From: Gossypium raimondii
Taxonomy: Eukaryota > Streptophyta > Magnoliopsida > Malvales > Malvaceae
DNA: 64,000 bases
Direction of reading: 5' to 3'
Assembly: GCF_025698545.1 (NCBI RefSeq)
Contig: NC_068569.1
Location: forward strand, 1,860,001-1,924,000
The notes below the pieces were generated by a model. It did not search any database. It had not been told where the DNA came from and was given only the letters and a program-made list of their open reading frames with translations. Shown here piece by piece: positions 37,521-49,682 of the stretch (positions are counted from its first letter, which is position 1; every line of letters starts with the position of its first letter). Made by a program: the position numbers and the translations under genes.

Positions 37521-37883
37521 ATAAAACCATAATAATGGTTAATAATTATAATAATTATATATATAATATTTATGTATAACTTAAATAAAATCTTAGATTT
37601 TAATGCATATATGCCGCCTCATTTCATATAAATGGCTTAATTTCCATTTTAGCCCTTTTTGCTTTCTTTTAATCTATAATTAGGCTTTCATTCTTTATTC
37701 AATTTGATCTTTTTCCTAATTACTTTAAATTAGGCTAAATTCACCTAATTAATTCCTAATTAAGCACTCAACTAAACTCATAATTTAATTATTTCTAATA
37801 ATTATTTATGACTCAATTTACTAAGACGGAAAGCCCGATATCATACTTTTCGATGCCCGTGAATTTTGGGTCATCACAGGGAG

Positions 37884-39000
37884 AATAGTACGGTTTTATG
37901 AAACCATGCGTATATAGCTCAAATCCGTAGTCAATCCTATTTCCGATAGGAGCAGTTGACAATTGAATCCAACTTTTTCCATTATTTTCGTATCCGTAAT
38001 AGTGCGAAAGGAAAGCCTAACTCCAAGTTGTTCAATAATAGTGGCGTTGTTGAGTTTCTCGATCCTTTAACTTAGGATTAGTCAATAAATAGTTTTAAAC
38101 TAAACTTTCTTGTTGACATAAAACTCCTAAATAACTTAAACTATTTCATAATTATTAAAAACTCGGAATAACTTAATAATTATTAAAAATTCAGAATAAT
38201 AAAATAATGAGAGTTGATAAAACCCAAACCCAATATGATTTAAAATACATAAACTCCCGAAATCAAAATCAAGTGATTCAAAATGTGTTTCAAGAAGACA
38301 TCTCAATCCAGATATGTCAGGATCTCATCCAAAAAATCAGGTAAGTCTACTGCTTAAAAATTGACAACTTCGATAAATGAAATTTAATAAAAGCATCCCC
38401 TTTCTTATGTCAGAGCTATGGGCTTTTATAGCCTTAACCGCATTTATGAGCTAAGTATTAACAATTGAACAGCCTTTTAATCATTCCGAATGGAATAAAG
38501 TAGTTGAAATCAAAGATGACAATTAGCGAGTGAGGTCAACACGAGCACTAAGTTGACAAGTACTTTCAAGGTGATGTCTTTAACGATTAAGTGAAACCCT
38601 CATAAATGTTATTCCGAGGAGTGTTTTCAAGTAGTAAGAACAAGTTCCAATAAAAAATTATTATTTCGTAATTAATTGATTAATTATAATCAAAATACAA
38701 TTGAAAGTCAACCCAATAATTAAAAAAAAAAAAGACTTTTATTGGCATTAGGGAAAAAATTGAAGCAATACTAATCTTCCTCCAAACCCCTAAAGAAGAA
38801 AACTAAAAACGTTTTGATCTATCGATTTGGCCATATGAATCTAAATATATTCCAAATTCCACAAGGAGCAAAAAGTTATGTAGTAAAATGATTATGTGAT
38901 CTCAAATTCTCAACTGGATTTATTTGCTGCATAGATTTACAACACAGAGATAGGAGAGAAGAAAAATACAAAATTGCTGCAATTTCTCTACTGGATATAT
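37884..39000. other. Intergenic DNA, unidentified repeat-like sequence
   Basis: The solo LTR split this sequence from the DNA left of 34920. It has mixed composition (for example 37890-38080) and could be another old retroelement, but I found no protein similarity or termini. No gene is supported. Confidence 0.45.
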
Positions 39001-39065
39001 GGAGAAAATACATAAAAAATCATTTAGCTCATATACCAATAAAAATAAAATATAAAAAAAGATCA

Positions 39066-39251
39066 TCAATGGATGAGATAGGTAATCGCCAGAGCAAGTA
39101 CAAGGAGAATGTAAGCAATTCCTTGATCAATGGCAGAACCATCGTTGGACGGAAGTGGTGCAGGCGATGAACCCATGCTTTGACCGTAACTGAGCTGCGA
39201 AAGTGCCAAGAACAAGAACCCTATGGCTGAAACTACATGCAACTTCCTCAT
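39066..39251 (-). CDS. Arabinogalactan peptide precursor (AG peptide)
   Basis: A single-exon gene for a 61-aa precursor of the AGP16/20/22/41 type, tiny GPI-anchored, O-glycosylated cell-surface peptides. The N-terminus (residues 1-23) is a signal peptide ending LSYGQ. The short mature part holds the alternating S-P-A-P-L-P motif, where prolines would be hydroxylated and carry arabinogalactan. The segment DGSAIDQGIAYILLVLAL and the end TYLIH form the hydrophobic GPI-attachment signal that is highly conserved in this family. A TATA-like box lies 130 bp upstream of the ATG. Without expression data I cannot say which AGP paralogue it is. Confidence 0.92.
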   Translation of the reverse strand: MRKLHVVSAIGFLFLALSQLSYGQSMGSSPAPLPSNDGSAIDQGIAYILLVLALAITYLIH

Positions 39252-39380
39252 CTTCGAATCAAAATACTACGATTAATCAACGAGAAATTCTGTTTTTTTT
39301 TTTCACCGGAAAAATAAAAAAGAGCAGTCGAAGAGAAGAAGGATGTTTGTGAATGTGAATTCGCGAGAGGAATTTAATGG

Positions 39381-39388
39381 TATTTATA
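39381..39388 (-). promoter_or_regulatory. TATA box of the AG-peptide gene
   Basis: The minus strand reads TATAAATA within CCCAATATAAATACC, 130 bp upstream of the ATG at 39251. This would place transcription start near 39350 and a 5' UTR of about 100 nt. Confidence 0.65.
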
Positions 39389-39539
39389 TTGGGAGAGCGT
39401 TTATTGTGGGTTAGGTTTAGGTCTGCAATTTCCGGGAAAAGAAAATTGAAAGGTCTAGAAACTGATGCACGCGTCGTCGTAGATGCGAGAATTTTTGACT
39501 CAGTTGGCGGCTTACGTAAAACCATAAAAGATTGACCTA

Positions 39540-41770
39540 CTAGGATTCTAAGGTAACTTCCCAGATTTATATGCTAGTTTTTTTTTTTTTTTGATTTGAT
39601 TTTCTCGTAGATATTCATCGAGATAAAAAATTTTATTTAATTTTATCTTCTGTACCTATATTCTTCCATGATTTGAATTTTAGATTAGTGGGGTTGAATT
39701 CAAGGATTAAATTTAATTATTTTCAAGTATTTGGATTAAATTTAAATTTTGAAATATTATTATTTACTTGAATACCAAAATGGATAATATAAGATTTAGT
39801 CCCTGAACTTAATAATTAACTAGATTTATTTTAGTACTTGTACTTTTTATCCACTTTGGCACTTAGACTTGATAAAAGGGTCCATTTTGGCCCTAAACTT
39901 AAAAAATATAAAATTTGATGATGTAGCTCTATGAGATTATGTCACATGATCACTTAAAATTACAAATTTTATATAAATTTAATTTTTAGGTGACGATTTG
40001 GTACAATTACATTCAGTGTTTGAATAACCAAATAAATGGTTGAATAGGTCAGACCACTAGTTCTTCATTTAACCAATTTGATTGGTTCGACATCGGATCA
40101 ACAATAATTAAAGAAGCAATTTAAATTCATAAAAATCTAAAAAAATTTATTAAATCGGCTCAACTTGTTCAACTGTTGATTTTTTAATCGATTTTTAATT
40201 TTTATCAATGTCAAGCAGTTTTTGAGTCAATCAGTTCAATTCATTTGTTTGTGCTGTTATTAAATCGATTAATTATCGGTTTGTCTGATTCAGTAACATT
40301 GGTCTCATCATCAAATCTTGACAAAATTCAAGTTCAGGACCAAAGTGAAAAAAAATACAAGTATAAAAAAAAAATATTATCCTGAAAAAGAAAGAGTGAA
40401 GGGATTATGTTTCAAAAATCAGAAGAATACAGAGAGTGAAGGCAGAAATAGACCCATTTTTATTTATAGTTATGACTTATGATATTTAAATAAAGAAAAA
40501 AAGCATGTTTGAAGTGTGAGGTCTCACCGGTCGTGATTGGCTACCCTTGTGTTCTTTTAATAGTCGTTAGCTTAGAATAGTAGTATTTTTCTGGTAAAAT
40601 GTCTCTTCCACTTGGACCATGACTAAACCATCACTTCTATATATTTAGGAGTTTTATGACTTTTATTTTGGTTTTCTCTGTCTTCTAGTTAAATTTGAAT
40701 TTTATGTTCTAATTTCAATTTTTGAAGGAAAATAAAATATTTATATATACATGTTTTTAATTTAAAAAAAAAAAAAGGAGCTAATATGCATGATTTTAAA
40801 TTTATAATAATCTCAAAGTTTTACTTTTCTTAATTACAATTAATATAGAGAGCCAAAGTTGTCATATTGTTGGTAAGGGCATCCCAAACATTTCAAATTA
40901 AAAAGGTCAAAGAAGTAGTTTTGCTTTGCTGTTATAAGTTTTGTAGGTATATTTTTCCTCAATTATCAATAAATTTCGGTGAAGATTTTAGACTCTAACT
41001 CCACAAGCAGAGTTAGAGGGTTGACAGTTGACACTATTGGCAGGGGCAGATCTAAGCTCCTAAAATGAAAAATTTTTCATTTACGCTCTTTATAATATAT
41101 AAAATTTTAAATTAGTAATGATAAAAGCACACTTTGACCCCTAAAAATATAAAATTTAATTTAATTTTTTAAAAATTATAAAGATATAAGCTATTAAAAT
41201 AACGAAATTGTATTTTTACTATCATAAAAATATATAATTTAATTCTGACTCCTCCAAAAAAATTTCTGACTTCACTCGTCCCACCTAAATCGTATTTCTA
41301 GATCCGACACTAACTACTAATGTATCAATTACTCACCTATATTAAAATCAACAGGTATGTATATATATAATAAAATAAAAAATATTAAATAAATAGGATA
41401 TACGTATTTCTGTTTTATCACTCAATTATAAAAAAAATTAATTTAATCACTAAAATTTAAGAAATGGTTAATTTCTGTCATTATTATATTATTATATTAT
41501 TATTTATTTGTTTCTTTCATTTTTGCTTTAAAGTGGAAGAACAAGCTTTGAGAATGGCATAATGGATCAATCAAGTTTAGGAAGAACTATTCTCCCAAAG
41601 GACCCAACATCACTGTTCTTCAACTCTTTCTTTAGCAGCACCCTCAGACTCTGCGTTATTTATTCCAAGTTATAAACAATTTCAGTCATTAGTGAAGATA
41701 ATGAAATTTAAAACTCAAAAGATCAACAAGTTTTAAAAAATCCACCTTCTTATCTGGTATGCAAAACTTG
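39540..41770. other. Intergenic DNA, no gene seen
   Basis: AT-rich. The parts at about 39790-39910 (tagtccctgaactt ... ggccctaaactt) and 41045-41290 look like diverged dispersed repeats, the latter resembling 25555-25690. No boundaries or coding sense could be established. Confidence 0.5.
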
Positions 41771-41779
41771 TATGGATCC

Positions 41780-42214
41780 TTTTTGGTACTACCCTTGTTT
41801 TTATTTGTATCAATGCCAGCGCCAGAGTTTTTCAGTCTCCTGGCATCCACCTGTGTTGAAGCCCCTGAATTAGCATTTCATTGCAGGCTTCTTTGTCATG
41901 CCAACTTTCTCTTAATCCTTGCAAGCTCTGTTCTATAAGGACCCATGGTTCTTATCTCTTGTTCCTTCCATACCCTAAATTCAAACACCTTTTGCTTCGT
42001 ATAGAAAGGGTACATAGGAGCCTGCTCTATGGGATGACTGTATGGGAATTGTGGGCTCTGATAAGGTAGCAAAAAGCCGTGATGGATGTTGAAACTGAGA
42101 GTTCATTGGTTCAAACATGGAGAAGTCTGAATTTTGAGACGGCCAACCCATGTTTGAGGTTGAATTGGTGGTTGTGGTGGTGGAGAAAAAGGGAATGTAA
42201 GAAAGAATTCTCAT
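41780..42214 (-). pseudogene. Possible decayed gene fragment, unknown product
   Basis: The minus strand has protein-like stretches in different frames: 42214 down to about 42000 (MGWPSQNSDFSMFEPMNSQ, later SYVPFLYEAK), then after a one-base shift FEFRVWKEQEIRTMGPYR and TELARIKRKL ending in TGA, then further down RRLKNSGAGIDTNKNKGSTK. The composition suggests a former or spliced gene. The frame shift and stops argue that it is broken, unless introns have been missed. I do not recognise the family. Confidence 0.3.
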
Positions 42215-42474
42215 TAGGACAAAGGTGCAATGTGATGATGAGTCTAAGGGATTGCAGTGCTATATGGTGGGGTCAATTGACAGAATTTAATGCCATGTCA
42301 CTATATCGGCGCAGTGATTAAAAGAAAAAATTCTTCAACTTTAATGATACGCTAAACATTTAATGACTAATTAGATATTAGTAAGTAGCTAGTGCGAGAA
42401 AAGATTATATAAAATTGAGTTATTATGTTATTTTAATATTTTTATCTTAAATTTTAACATATTATGTTCAATTT

Positions 42475-42803
42475 GATGACACATTATCTTATACCTCTTT
42501 CTAATTATTTAATGATATTTTAATAAATTTTTTCATGTTATTAAACTTCGAACTTGAATCTTTAATCATAAATCCGAACTCAAAACCTAGAATCCTGAAC
42601 CTCAAACTTGAACTCAAAACTCGAACCCTAAACTTGGCCTTTTGGTTCAAGGTTCAATTTAAGGTTTACGATTCAGAATTCGGATTCAAGATTCAGGGTT
42701 CGAGTTTAGATTCAAGATTTAAGTTAAAAAAATACTAATATTATGTATGAATAACATGAAATAAATTATTGAAATGTCATTGAATACAGGATGACATGGC
42801 ATC
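42475..42803. repeat. Foldback (hairpin) repeat
   Basis: The two halves are imperfect inverted copies. Outer arms: gatgacacattatctt...tttcatgttatta on the left against the inverse of catgaaataaattattgaaatgtcattgaa...gatgacatggcatc on the right. Inner arms (about 42541-42640 and 42645-42727) consist of degenerate aacttgaac / aaccctgaa units facing each other. The whole could fold into one long hairpin. An open frame at 42535-42738 is just a result of the repeat. Confidence 0.6.
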
Positions 42804-42809
42804 CTGTTT

Positions 42810-43640
42810 CATATAAACTTTTTCTTTTTGAAAAAAAAAATTGAAATTTATGATGGAATTATTGAAATATAATTGTATCCCACATTCATAAAATACTTTG
42901 TTGCAAGGATAAGAATATATTTTTTTACCGATTCTTGATGTGAAAAGTGCATCATCCTACAGTCATTTTTGCTTCAGATTTGACAGATTTGAACAAAAAT
43001 GATGGATCAGACATTGAGAATTTGAGATCCAGCCAATGGGTCACATGGAGCTAATATAGAGCTTCCTATCTGGATTCAATGCAACAAGGTTCTGTGTAGA
43101 AATAAAAAGCCAAATCCTCTACATGTATGATTGACAGCTAAATCTTCTAGTTGTGGCAAAAGCACATTAAAGATCAAATTGGCTAATTATATGCATGTAA
43201 TATAAGATCAAATTGGCATCCATGTAATCCATATTCTAGCCAAGACGAGCATTTTCTCGGGAAAATTAAGAATTTCCCGTGAATCCCAGCTTGTAAACCG
43301 GACAGCTAAGCCAACAGCTTTGTTCACTTACATTGATACATTGATGATGTTCCGTGTATTTGTATCCAAATCAGAGGTGGCTGCCCTTTTTAAAATCAAA
43401 ATTAGGAAATAAAAAATTTCCAGCTGTAGCCTGAAACCACTAGATAATGAACACCAACTTACCAGTCAACTGCCAAAACTACCGGTCTCACTTAAAAAAC
43501 AACTGCTATTCCCACTCTATGTTTCCATTCTTACTTGTAGTTCTGGGTATAATCTTTGTTGGACACTTACCTGGAAGCAATAAAAACGCTCCTGGAGTTG
43601 GCCATTTTCCCTCTTGTAATCTTATCTTCTAATTATCAGT
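42810..43640. other. Upstream region of the Rab gene
   Basis: No gene is seen. The last 100 bp or so (pyrimidine-rich, tttctctctacctttaaaac and ttttctctttgttttctggg) look like a transcribed 5' leader of the Rab gene. Confidence 0.5.
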
Positions 43641-43755
43641 TTTTGACCCTTTCCATTTCGCTTTTCAACACACTTTTAAATCCCAAAGTTTCTCTCTACC
43701 TTTAAAACTCTATAATTTTCTCTTTGTTTTCTGGGAATCCTTGATCAAATCGTTA

Positions 43756-45193
<1,438 letters not shown>

Positions 45194-45639
45194 TACAAAG
45201 GTTAGCTTTGCATCTGAATAAATCTGGGAACATGATTTCATCACTATCTGTCAGTCAACTAAAGACATGAAGGTCTTATTACCATGATTGAGGTTCCATG
45301 TCTGGGGTTTCTAGGGGCTTTAGTTTCCCCTGGAGCGATGGAATCACTGCTGTCATACTAACTAGATATAATGCATTTCCCCTTAATTTACAAGCAATAC
45401 ATTTTAGGCCTCTCTTGTTAATTAACAGCTAAAGAAATTGTTGCAGGTCATCGAAACTGAAGATTATGCTGGTTCCTGGCTGAATTTGCTTCAATGAATA
45501 TTGGCTGTGCCTATATGCACGTACACTGCTGAAACACAGGAAAAGCTTTATATGAATTTCAAATGCGCTCATTTTGTGTAAGAGATGATCATGGATCTCT
45601 AAATGAATAAAGGTTCAAAGCAAAAAAATGACTTTGATT

Positions 45640-46610
45640 ACTGAATTAATAGTGTGTTTATTATGTCCAATTAGTTTTTCTCTGTATAGTAAGACGACTC
45701 GGTAACCAGTGCCGCGGTTCCAGATCCTCTGTTATAATTTATAAGCTTTTCAGCATGGTTTGATTTTCTAGTATCAATTGCATTATTTTCGAAGTTTCAA
45801 GTCACCGTATACAAAAGACGTGGGATTCGTGACTCTCCGATAAGGATCTAGACAACAACTAGTGTCTCAGAGCCGACTTTGGTATTAAAAGTCACCATCT
45901 CTACCAACTTACAAGATATTATCCACTTTTGTTGATTAAAGCTCATGGTTTTGTTTACAAAGTGTCTCAAAGGTTCAAAACTGGCTAATCAGACTGTCCA
46001 GTGCTGGGTTGCTTTCTTTTTTATTTCTTTTTTCAATTACAAGGTTGTTGTTTTTCCCATGTAGCAAGGCAAGGGTACCAACTTGATAGCCTCAATTTAG
46101 TATTATTTCTCAGGAATATAATCAATAAAATTTTAAATATATAATAGTATATATTTAAAATAAATTTCAATAGGAAAGTAATTACATACCCAATATAGAA
46201 TATTTTATAAGAGTTAAAATTGTCTTTTGTTCCTAAAAATGCTTATGCTAAAAAAAATAGCTTTTGCTTTGACGTTCAAAAGCACATATCACTCCAAAAA
46301 TTGTCAGTTTAATATTTTTTATGGTTCCAAAAACACTTTTGACCGAAATGCAAGAGTTCTCACTACAGTTTTGACCAAAAACCAGTTGTTCTTGTTGCTT
46401 CTGTGGTGAAACGTCCCAAATACAATGAAGAATGGGTCGACTTTCAGAAGCTGAAGCTTCTTTACCCTATAGAACTCATGGAAACCAACAAGACATGGCA
46501 TTAAAATGATGTGGACAAAAGCAAAGCCTCGCTGGTGGTTTTGGCCTTTCTATGCCGTAAGAATCACCATTCAAGGCCCTCTAGAACAGAAATATTTTTA
46601 CTGTTTTTCA
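45640..46610. other. Intergenic DNA, no gene seen
   Basis: Between the Rab 3' end and the first copy of the tandem duplication. Short frames on either strand at 46227-46501 overlap each other and show no protein features. Confidence 0.5.
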
Positions 46611-46904
46611 AGAAAAATTAAAATTCTAACTTCTTTTTGCAATGTCACATGCATTACTGGAATGCCAAAAAAGAAAAAGAAACAAAACCATTAAACTTTG
46701 TTTTCTGCTGTCAACAGCTATTTTAAAAACGCCACAACACGGTCAATAAGCAAATGAATCCAAGAAAGCATTTCTTCAAAAAAAAAAAAAAACAATGAGA
46801 AAGTAAGAATTTTAGTTAGCAATGGCTCTTAGAATTTTGAAAACGTTAGAGAAAATGGTTTTGCTTATGCCCCGGCTAATTTTGAACTTTGACAGAAACC
46901 CTAA

Positions 46905-47678
46905 TCACCATGAAGGAGAAGAGCATGGAGAACCCGATGAAAATGATGAAAGACCATTATTACTATTAGAACCACTGCCCAAAGTGACTAAAGACCTAGC
47001 ATCTCTAAGAGAAACAGGACAAACCTGAGCTGGGAGCTTCTTCATTGGACTCAAAGGAAATGTCATCGAAAGCTCAGCCTTAGAACCGTTGTTTTCTAAA
47101 TGTGAAGGCGATGTATCCGACCTCTCAAACGTAGTATCTGGCATGCTGCAGCCAACATCATTGTTGTAAATAGGATTCGATATGTAAACGAAATTATCCA
47201 CACCATGACCAGGAGTAGTACCGTTAGCTTTTTCTTTACAATTAGTAGCAGTTCCGGTGCCAACTCGTGTTGAGATTTCTTGAACAGGGTTAGGGGAAGA
47301 CGCAAAGGAAGTTGATGGAGTTACAAGAGATAAGAAGCCAATTTGATGAGTGGGCTTGTGTTTGGTTCTTGGGTAAGGATTTTAAAAACTTGAGGATGTA
47401 AAGGGAGAACTGCATGGAAAAGGAAGCTCCTTGGTGCATGAATAACTCCTTGTGGATAGAAGCTACTAAGGGGACTGGTTGATTGAATTTGGTTATCAAG
47501 AGGAGGAAAGGAAGAAGCAGTATTTGTAGGGGTGGCAGCAGCAGTTGCAGTGTTGGTAATGATAGGGCTGGCAGCAGAGTGTATATACGCTGACAGAGCA
47601 ATAGAGCTTAGCTAGCAGTACTATGATTAAAGCTAATACAATGGCCAGGCTAACCACCATTATCAGTGTTGCACCCAT
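46905..47678 (-). pseudogene. One-TM protein locus, copy A (frame breaks)
   Basis: Begins at ATG 47678 with a clear membrane segment, MGATLIMVVSLAIVLALI and on to VLLAKLYCS, then stops in that frame at 47496. From about 47600 to 47385 protein-like sequence continues in another frame (SSFYPQGVIHAPRSFLF, preceded by a Ser/Thr/Ala-rich stretch). From about 47385 it returns to the first frame (NPYPRTKHKPTHQIGFLSLV, SSPNPVQEIST, VDNFVYISNPIYNNDV, LSPMKKLPAQ, PVSLRDARSLVT) and ends SGSPCSSPSW at 46905. Either an intron has been missed or two compensating indels broke the gene. I do not recognise the family; the layout suggests a type I/III anchored protein with a long low-complexity soluble tail. 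Confidence 0.5.
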
Positions 47679-47689
47679 GATTACCTAGG

Positions 47690-48980
47690 ATGCCCCCTTC
47701 ATTGTTTTACTTAGCCTTTTCTTTTAACTTCTTTGGAGAGGATCGACAGAGAGGGAAAGTAATTACAGGGTAAGACAATAGAAAGCTTGCTTTCTTCCTT
47801 TTTGGAGGGAAACAGTAGGTGGGGAATCTCGTGAGACTTAGGTCATGGGGAATGCGTAAGCAACTCTTCGTGAGACTTTAGTAACCGCAGCCGTAATTTG
47901 ATACATAGAGCAAGGTACAACCAAAAAAAGTATCGTGGTCAATACGCCCAATTCAGAATTTTTCCTGCTCAGTTCTCAGTCATTTGTTGTGAATGACAAC
48001 ATCCAATCTCAATCTTAAAGCATAACTGCAGATTAGCATGAGTAAATCCATTTGACATCAACTCTGGCAGGCATGGGATTTGTGGAAACAAAATGATTTT
48101 CTCGAGCTCAAGGATGAATCACTGGAATCATGCCCCCAAAACGAGCCGCTGAGTATTATTCAGGTCGTTTTTCTGGGCGTGCAAACAAGTGCAACTGACA
48201 GACCTACCATAAGTTATGTCTTCACTTACAACTAATCTTACATTTCTATAAATTATGTCTTCACACTGTACAGAAAAATCATATCATGTGGTATTTCTTC
48301 AATGTGCCATTTCAGAGATGATGAAGTTGAATGCTGCTAAGTTTATCCTTGTAGTTTTTATCAATTCCAAATATAGAAATGGCATTTTAATTGTATAACT
48401 CTATATGAAGCCTCAGAAGTCTGATCAAATGCTTAATGAAAAAAATCATTCCAGCTTTTTGCGTAACTGGAATCCTATGATTCACATTATAGATGCATGA
48501 GAAGCAGTTTTAGAGTCAGAACCCGAATCAACACCATTCCTTGTATATCTCATTGAATTTCATCCATGAACTCTTAACCCTTTCGTTGTATTATTGCACT
48601 CAAAATCTCAAACTTAGAATTTGACAACATTGAATTTCATGTTATCAATAAATTCTAGTCCCGCAAACAAATGAACAAGAACATAACAACTAAGAACAAG
48701 GTATTCGAAAGCAACTAGTATAATCATATAAGAAAGACTTAGGATTACAACACTCTAAAACAGGAACTTTGACCTAAGTTTCCCTATATTAACCTAACAA
48801 GACAATAAAATCCCAAGAAGATGCCTGCACAATCCCCTCAACTCGAATATGGTTATACCACTCAACTCCATGTTCTAAAATGGATGACTGTGACATCTTA
48901 TCTACTCCATCTATTATAAGGACATAAGCAAAGTGGTAACCACCATTGAATATTAAAAACAGCAAAATTGAAGTAGCAGC
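47690..48980. other. Duplicated non-coding spacer, copy A
   Basis: Sequence between the TM locus and the plastid-protein gene, matching about 52380-53770 in copy B. It should hold the TM-locus promoter and the 3' UTR of the plastid-protein gene. No further gene is seen. Confidence 0.55.
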
Positions 48981-48991
48981 AAAAATACTAA

Positions 48992-49682
48992 CTATTGTTT
49001 CTCAGGGTTGTCAGGTTCTTCTTCCTTTTCAGGATCTTCCTCCTCTTCCTCTTTCTTTTCTTCCTCTTCTTCATCTTCTTCAGGGGGATCATACGGCATT
49101 GGTGGTGGTAATGGTGTTTTCATAGGGCTGAATTGAGGGAATATGTCAGGTCTGCGTCCAGGTTTAGGCCTCTCCCACTCCTGCCATGTGAACCAAGGTG
49201 CTCATTTTTAATCACACTGTCTTGAAGAAACAAAATTCCAAACAAAAAAAACCAAGATTGAATTATCTAAACAGTACCCATCAACCAAACAAAACTACCC
49301 CAATCGAATATTACTGCATAAAATTAAACCCATCTCATAAAAATCCTGCTGAGGCTTATTCTTCTTTCACAAAGCTAAAAACAAATATCATATCACTAAT
49401 TTGGAATTTCCCTGTCCTGTTAACAAGGCAATTAAAACTACTTATAGCTGAATAAACAGAGCATGAACTTACAATGGGAAAATCGAGGGGATTGCGACGA
49501 GTCAATTTTTCTTCCTCGGGAGCCATACAAACCACCTGCAGCCTCTTTCTCATCGTCAGTTTATGGGATTTAGAAAAGGAGACAACGAGGGAGCATCTGC
49601 AACGGCGTATACTGGAAGTGGATGAACCCGGCGCTAGGGTTTTGGAAGGCGGCAATAACGATAGGCAAATGGATGATGCCAT
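48992..49682 (-). CDS. Small plastid-type protein with acidic tail, copy A
   Basis: A two-exon gene (49473-49682 and 48992-49180, phase 0) for 132 aa. The first 50 or so residues are rich in Ser, Arg and hydrophobic residues with almost no acids (MASSICLSLLPPSKT, RRCRCSLVVSFSKSHK), a good chloroplast transit peptide, with possible cleavage near LQVVC|MAPEEEK. The mature part has a conserved-looking basic/proline core (LDFPIEWERPKPGRRPDIFP, QFSPMKTPLPPPMPYDPP) and a C-terminal tail almost entirely Glu/Asp/Lys (DEEEEEKKEEEEEDPEKEEE). The core looks like a plant-conserved chloroplast protein, but I cannot name it. Splice sites ATT|GTAAG and GGCAG|GAG are good. The start chosen is the ATG opening the transit peptide; an in-frame ATG 20 codons upstream is less suitable. 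Confidence 0.8.

Larger units (their letters stand above)
34926..37878 (-). mobile_element. Solo LTR, Gypsy-type, reverse orientation
   Basis: A 2953-bp unit whose plus-strand left end is TGTAATACCCCCTAACC and right end is AATTTTGGGTCATCACA, flanked by a perfect 5-bp target duplication GGGAG (34921-34925, 37879-37883). The left end is the reverse complement of the 3' end of the LTR that closes at 8540 (both carry a CCCCTAACC ... TGTCGC ... GGCATTACCAG block), so this copy lies on the minus strand. It has no internal gag-pol. It contains a tandem motif around CACCCAGTGTCTCATCG (about 35785-35925) and an (AAT)n tract. The 5-bp duplication and the TG/CA ends make the solo-LTR call firm. Confidence 0.88.

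Noticed and set aside
42535-42738. Plus-strand frame with repetitive Leu/Glu/Phe/Lys composition
   Set aside because: Produced by the aacttgaa/ttcaagtt units of the foldback repeat.
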